DNA of 64,000 nucleotides. It comes from Mollicutes bacterium. Lineage in GTDB: Bacteria > Bacillota_I > Bacilli_A > Izemoplasmatales > Izemoplasmataceae. The notes beneath the pieces are model-generated. The model searched no databases, was not told where the DNA came from, and saw only the letters and a program-made list of their open reading frames with translations. The stretch is taken from positions 62,001 through 126,000 of the forward strand of contig PWFC01000074.1 in assembly GCA_003554025.1 (NCBI GenBank), given 5' to 3'. Positions 60,373 to 64,000 of the stretch are shown piece by piece (the stretch's first letter is position 1; each line of letters opens with the position of its first letter). The position numbers and the translations under genes were made by a program.

Positions 60373-61125
60373 TTAGTTGTTTCGCGAAGAAAGGATGGCG
60401 ATAAGTCTGAGCATTTCGACATAGAGCCAAACGATTGTGACGACAAGGCTCAACGAAAGCATCCACTCGTATTTTTTGTCGATGCCCGATTCGATGGCCC
60501 TTTGAATATTGTCGTAATCGATCAGCAAAAAGAGCGAGGCCAGCAAAACCCCGAAAACGGCGATGCCCAGATATAGACTCATCCCTACGCCCGTGAAGAA
60601 TCCGGGCGCAAAGAAGCTCATGAACATAAAGGCAATAAGCACAAGCAAGTAACTGAAAACCAAGGTATACATCAACCGGCGGAAAAACGACCCGACCTTG
60701 ATGAGCCCGCTGCGGAACAAAAACAGCATCGCAAAGACAACGCCGGCCGTCGCAATGAGCGCCATAGGCACGATGTTGTTGCCGAAGAACAAACTGTACA
60801 ATGTGGATATGGCCCCAAGATAAACCCCTTGAGTAACCGCATAGATGAATGAGAAAAGCGGCGCCAAATGCGGCTTACTAAAGACAACGAAAATGCTGAT
60901 GAGGCTTAGTACGAATGCGCCTAGAAAAAGCCCCCAGCCCAATGTAATCTCTCCGGATTCGATCAAAACAATCGCCATGATCAACCCCGAAGCGACCATC
61001 GTCACAAGCAAAGCGCTAATCTTGAAAATCACGCCGCCGTATGTCGCTAAGTTCGCCGTGGCGACGCCGGCGTGTTTATTGGCCACTTTCATTGCAGGGT
61101 TGAATGCTCTAGACATTCCTCTCAT
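60373..61125 (-). CDS. Bax inhibitor-1/YccA family membrane protein
   Basis: This 250-residue protein has seven hydrophobic segments. The family signature is at the end: LFLLIDYDNIQRAIESGIDKKYEWMLSLSLVVTIVWLYVEMLRLIAIL, split over segments six and seven and containing the Asp pair of the pH-sensing calcium leak (as in B. subtilis YetJ). The N-terminus SRAFNPAMKVANKHAGVATANLATYGGVIFKIS resembles the YccA branch. The physiological role in bacteria is not settled. The start follows TTAGGAGAGTG. Confidence 0.9.
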   Translation of the reverse strand: MRGMSRAFNPAMKVANKHAGVATANLATYGGVIFKISALLVTMVASGLIMAIVLIESGEITLGWGLFLGAFVLSLISIFVVFSKPHLAPLFSFIYAVTQGVYLGAISTLYSLFFGNNIVPMALIATAGVVFAMLFLFRSGLIKVGSFFRRLMYTLVFSYLLVLIAFMFMSFFAPGFFTGVGMSLYLGIAVFGVLLASLFLLIDYDNIQRAIESGIDKKYEWMLSLSLVVTIVWLYVEMLRLIAILSSRNN

Positions 61126-61154
61126 AAAATCACTCTCCTAATTTCCATAATCAA

Positions 61155-61182
61155 ATTTTAACACATTCCTCTTGCGTGGCAA
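61155..61182 (-). promoter_or_regulatory. Predicted promoter of the Bax inhibitor-like gene
   Basis: TTGCCA (61177-61182) and TAAAAT (61155-61160) on the minus strand are spaced by 16 nt. Confidence 0.6.
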
Positions 61183-61212
61183 ACATATTGCCAACAAGGT
61201 TTGCAAATGCAA

Positions 61213-64000
61213 TCACAAATCAAACAAGTTGAGTTGCGAAGTCTTCGGCAACTCGCCAAACGCATCGAGCGCATCGAGCGTGTTCAAAAGCGTCGTCGAA
61301 AGGGTTGTGCGTTCCTTTATGTCCTCGACCGAAGTGAACGTTTTCTCCTCGCGCGCTTTGACAATGGATTGGGCCACTTTCTCACCAAGACCGTCAAGCG
61401 CCACAAACGGAAGTCTGAGACCGTGGCCGTCTTTGGTGAGGGTGAATTCGGTCGCGGCCGATTGCATGATGTCAAGCGGCGCGAAATAAAACCCGCGCTT
61501 GACCATCTCAAGAGCGACCTCTAAAACGGTGTAAAGCCGTTTTTCCGGTTCGCTAGCCGCGTTTCCTTTGTCGTCGATCTCTTTCATGCGTTTCTCGATA
61601 GGGTATTCCCCGCCTTGCATGGCCACGAGGTCGAAATAATTCGCTCGCTTGGAGAAATAGGCGGAATAGAAATAGATGGGGCGGTACAGTTTGAACCAAG
61701 CGATGCGTAGCGCCATGATGACATACGCCGTCGCGTGCGCCTTGGGAAACATGTACTTGATTTGCCCCGCGCTCCAGATGTACCATTCGGGAATTTCGTA
61801 TTCGCGCATGAAATTTTTGTATTCCTGCCATTTTTTCGGTTGTTTCGAAGCTTTGCCTTTACGGATGAACTCGGAAATTTCAAACGCCTTTTCGCTAGGA
61901 AGACCGCTTTGGATCAAATACACCATGATGTCGTCGCGGCAGCCAATGACCTCCTTAAAGGAAATCTTGCCGTATTTTGTCTTGCCCGTGACAAGCTTCT
62001 CGGCGTTGTTTAGCCAAACATCGGTGCCGTGGGAAAGACCGGAAATCTTCACGATATCCGCAAACGAATCGGGACGCGACGCGGAAAGCATGCCGCGGAC
62101 GAAGGATGTCCCCATCTCGGGAACGCCATAGCTTGCGACCTCGCTTTTGATGTCGGAAGGTTTCAAATGGAGCACATCCGTGCCGCTTAGCAGTTTATAA
62201 ACTTTGGGGTCGTCAACGGGGATGTCCCTGGCGTCGCTGAAGGGGAAGCTGATCGGGTCTTCTTTGACAAAATCCATCAAATAGCGAATCATCGTCGGAT
62301 CGTCATGACCCAAGACGTCTAGCTTGAACAAATTGTCTTCAAAGGAATGGTAGTCGAAATGGGTCGTTTGCCAAGATTTCGAAGTGTCGTCTCCCGGATA
62401 TTGCACAGGCGTCACATCGAAAATCTCTTTATAGCTTGGGACAACGACGATGCCGCCAGGATGCTGCCCGGTTGACCGCTTGACGCCGGTGATTTTTTTG
62501 GCGCGGCGGTCGATTTCGGCGCGCCGTATCTTCAAATCCTTTTTTTCGGCGTACCCTTTGACAAAACCGTAGGCGGTTTTCGAGGCGACCGTGGAGATGG
62601 TCCCGGCGCGGAAAGCTCTGTCCTTGCCGAAGAGTTCGCGGATGTATTCGTGGACGATGCCTTGATAGTCTCCGGAAAAGTTGAGGTCGATGTCGGGGAC
62701 TTTGTCGCCTTTGAAACCGAGGAACGTCTCAAAGGGGATGTCGTGCCCGTCGCGGCGCATGGTCTCTTGGCATTTCGGACAGGTCATCTTCTTGAGGTCG
62801 AATCCGCTGTCAACATCCTTGAGCAGGGATTGGACGCCTTTTTCATCGTCCCCTACGCCATAGAGCCTTTCTTCTTCAGGCGTCATTTTGAAGGAAGTGA
62901 AATGGCATTTCGGACAAGCGTAATGCGGTGGAAGGGGGTTTACTTCGGTGATGTCCATGAGCATCGCCACAAAGCTTGAGCCCACGCTGCCCCGCGAACC
63001 GACGAGATACCCGTCGTCGAGGGATTTTTTCACCAGCAAATAGGATATGTAATAGACGGTTGAAAATTTGTTTTTGGTGATGCTTTCCATTTCTTTTTCA
63101 AGGCGGTCCTTGACCAAAGGCGGAAGTGTGTCTCCGTAAAGTTCGTGGGCGCGCTTTTGCACCATGTCCTGCATCTTCGTTTCGATGGAGGGAACCCCTC
63201 GCAAGGAAAGGAAATCGTCGGTCGGCGCGTAAAGTTCGTCGTTGAACGCTTCGAAGGTTGAAATTTTCTCGGCGATCAAGCGGGGGTTTTCGACAACGAT
63301 GTCGCTTCGGGTTTTTGCATCGAAAAATGGAAAGGCCTCAAGCATTTCATCGGTCGTTCGAAAATACTGCGAGGGAATTTTTTCGTATCGGGACAGTTTG
63401 TGATATCCGCCGCCGACAATCGGCGTGCGGATATAAATGTCGCGGTAGCGCACGCTTTCTTCTTCGATGTGGTGCGCGTCGCTTACCGCCGTAAGCGGAA
63501 TGTTTTCCGAAACGGCGACGTCGCGGATGCGCATCAAAGTCTTTTCGATGCGGTCTTCGATGTTCTCGGTGTCTTTTCCAAGATGGTAATAATCCTCAGG
63601 CGGCTGTATTTCGAGATAATCGTAGAATTTCGCCTTTTCGCGCAAAGCCTCTTCGCTTTGGTTGAGCGCGGTCTCGAAGAAATCTCCGTTCATGCAGCCG
63701 CTGCCGATGAGCAGGCCTTCACGGTGTTTTTGCAGAACTTTTTTCGGCAGTTTCGGACCTTTGTGAAAGTATCGGGTGTTGGCTAGCGAAATAAGCTTAT
63801 ACAAGTTTTTGAGCCCTTTTTGGTTGCGGACGAGGACGCTTACATGGGAAGCCATGCCGTTTTTATAGCGGTTTGCCCGTTTGATTTTTTCATCCAATCG
63901 GTTCAAATCGTCGAAGGTTTTGATGTTTTCCTTGTCGAGGTCGGCGAGCATATGCAAAAAGATGTTTGCCGTGGCGCGGGTATCGTATTCGGCGCGGTGG
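61213..64000 (-). CDS. polC: DNA polymerase III alpha subunit PolC (N-terminal part cut by window)
   Basis: The frame is open to the right edge (about 928 residues). It begins at the window edge with HRAEYDTRATANIF, the last motif of the inserted proofreading exonuclease. The second half of the PHP domain follows (IGSGCMNGDFFETAL, PLTAVSDAHHIEEES). The PolC zinc finger is at CPKCHFTSF and CPKCQETM. The polymerase active site is KVPDIDLNFSGDYQ. Later parts are STGQHPGGIVVVP, LDVLGHDDPTMI, PKAHATAYVIMALRIAWFK, and a C-terminal helix-hairpin-helix (LPFVALDGLGEKVAQSI). PolC is the leading-strand replicase of Bacillota. No clear terminator was seen after it. Confidence 0.97.
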   Translation of the reverse strand, partial: HRAEYDTRATANIFLHMLADLDKENIKTFDDLNRLDEKIKRANRYKNGMASHVSVLVRNQKGLKNLYKLISLANTRYFHKGPKLPKKVLQKHREGLLIGSGCMNGDFFETALNQSEEALREKAKFYDYLEIQPPEDYYHLGKDTENIEDRIEKTLMRIRDVAVSENIPLTAVSDAHHIEEESVRYRDIYIRTPIVGGGYHKLSRYEKIPSQYFRTTDEMLEAFPFFDAKTRSDIVVENPRLIAEKISTFEAFNDELYAPTDDFLSLRGVPSIETKMQDMVQKRAHELYGDTLPPLVKDRLEKEMESITKNKFSTVYYISYLLVKKSLDDGYLVGSRGSVGSSFVAMLMDITEVNPLPPHYACPKCHFTSFKMTPEEERLYGVGDDEKGVQSLLKDVDSGFDLKKMTCPKCQETMRRDGHDIPFETFLGFKGDKVPDIDLNFSGDYQGIVHEYIRELFGKDRAFRAGTISTVASKTAYGFVKGYAEKKDLKIRRAEIDRRAKKITGVKRSTGQHPGGIVVVPSYKEIFDVTPVQYPGDDTSKSWQTTHFDYHSFEDNLFKLDVLGHDDPTMIRYLMDFVKEDPISFPFSDARDIPVDDPKVYKLLSGTDVLHLKPSDIKSEVASYGVPEMGTSFVRGMLSASRPDSFADIVKISGLSHGTDVWLNNAEKLVTGKTKYGKISFKEVIGCRDDIMVYLIQSGLPSEKAFEISEFIRKGKASKQPKKWQEYKNFMREYEIPEWYIWSAGQIKYMFPKAHATAYVIMALRIAWFKLYRPIYFYSAYFSKRANYFDLVAMQGGEYPIEKRMKEIDDKGNAASEPEKRLYTVLEVALEMVKRGFYFAPLDIMQSAATEFTLTKDGHGLRLPFVALDGLGEKVAQSIVKAREEKTFTSVEDIKERTTLSTTLLNTLDALDAFGELPKTSQLNLFDL

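Overview
The window reads as a chromosomal segment of a low-gene-content Bacillota-type bacterium. Base composition looks close to half GC by eye. UGA is used as a stop: many genes end in TGA or overlap the next gene at ATGA, and Trp is read from TGG, so translation table 11 applies. Gene order follows Bacillus subtilis in several blocks: yqeG-yqeH-yqeK-rsfS-comEA, alaS-ruvX-yrzB-trmR-trhP1-trhP2-greA, ylbN-rpmF, dnaD-nth, fakA-recG-plsX-rnc and rsgA-rpe-thiN. PolC, Spx, HPr, AddAB-type nuclease and three T-box riboswitches also point to Bacillota. Cell-wall genes expected at four syntenic positions are absent. A wall-less Mollicutes-related lineage with the standard code (Acholeplasma-, Haloplasma- or Izemoplasma-like) is therefore my best guess. 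This is inference, not proof.

Layout. 1-15.1 kb is almost all on the minus strand: comEA (cut by the window edge), ribosome maturation genes (rsfS, yqeK, yqeH, yqeG), a YgjP-type peptidase, mtnN, greA, the tRNA U34 modification trio (trmR, trhP1, trhP2), DUF1292, ruvX, T-box-controlled alaS, recD2 and an M24 peptidase. 15.2-24.2 kb is mixed in orientation: a Na/Pi transporter, gap, spx with a Cys-bearing tail, pepF, T-box trpS, HPr with a membrane-anchored EIIB-like partner, a GNAT acetyltransferase, pyrophosphatase, OsmC and two tRNA-Gly genes. 24.2-33.5 kb carries rsmH, rpmF and ylbN, then divergent tmcAL, mrp, an ABC-F ATPase, a MATE exporter, a large HTH plus helical-repeat regulator and two small membrane proteins.

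33.5-52.7 kb is a run of long minus-strand operons: plsX-rnc-dnaD-nth, recG, fakA, and an apparent eight-gene operon rlmN-addB-addA-ABC ATPase-FtsX-like permease-rsgA-rpe-thiN; rpmB lies divergently between fakA and thiN. 52.8-64 kb holds alanine dehydrogenase, T-box pheS-pheT, an SCP2-cupin fusion, a second pepF, a Bax-inhibitor-1-like protein and polC, which runs off the right edge.

How the genes fit together. Most are housekeeping: translation (three aminoacyl-tRNA synthetases, each behind a T-box whose specifier codon matches the enzyme), tRNA and rRNA modification, ribosome assembly GTPases, replication and recombination. fakA and plsX without acpP, fabD or fabG at their usual place suggest use of exogenous fatty acids. 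pepF, pepP, ald and gap suggest peptide and amino-acid catabolism beside glycolysis. I saw no rRNA, CRISPR array, insertion sequence or prophage. Promoters, terminators and starts were called by eye, so coordinates of short sites may be off by a base or two. No undescribed multi-gene system is proven. The best leads are the HPr/pseudo-EIIB pair, the regulator-MATE-small membrane protein cluster, and the coordinated loss of wall-linked genes.
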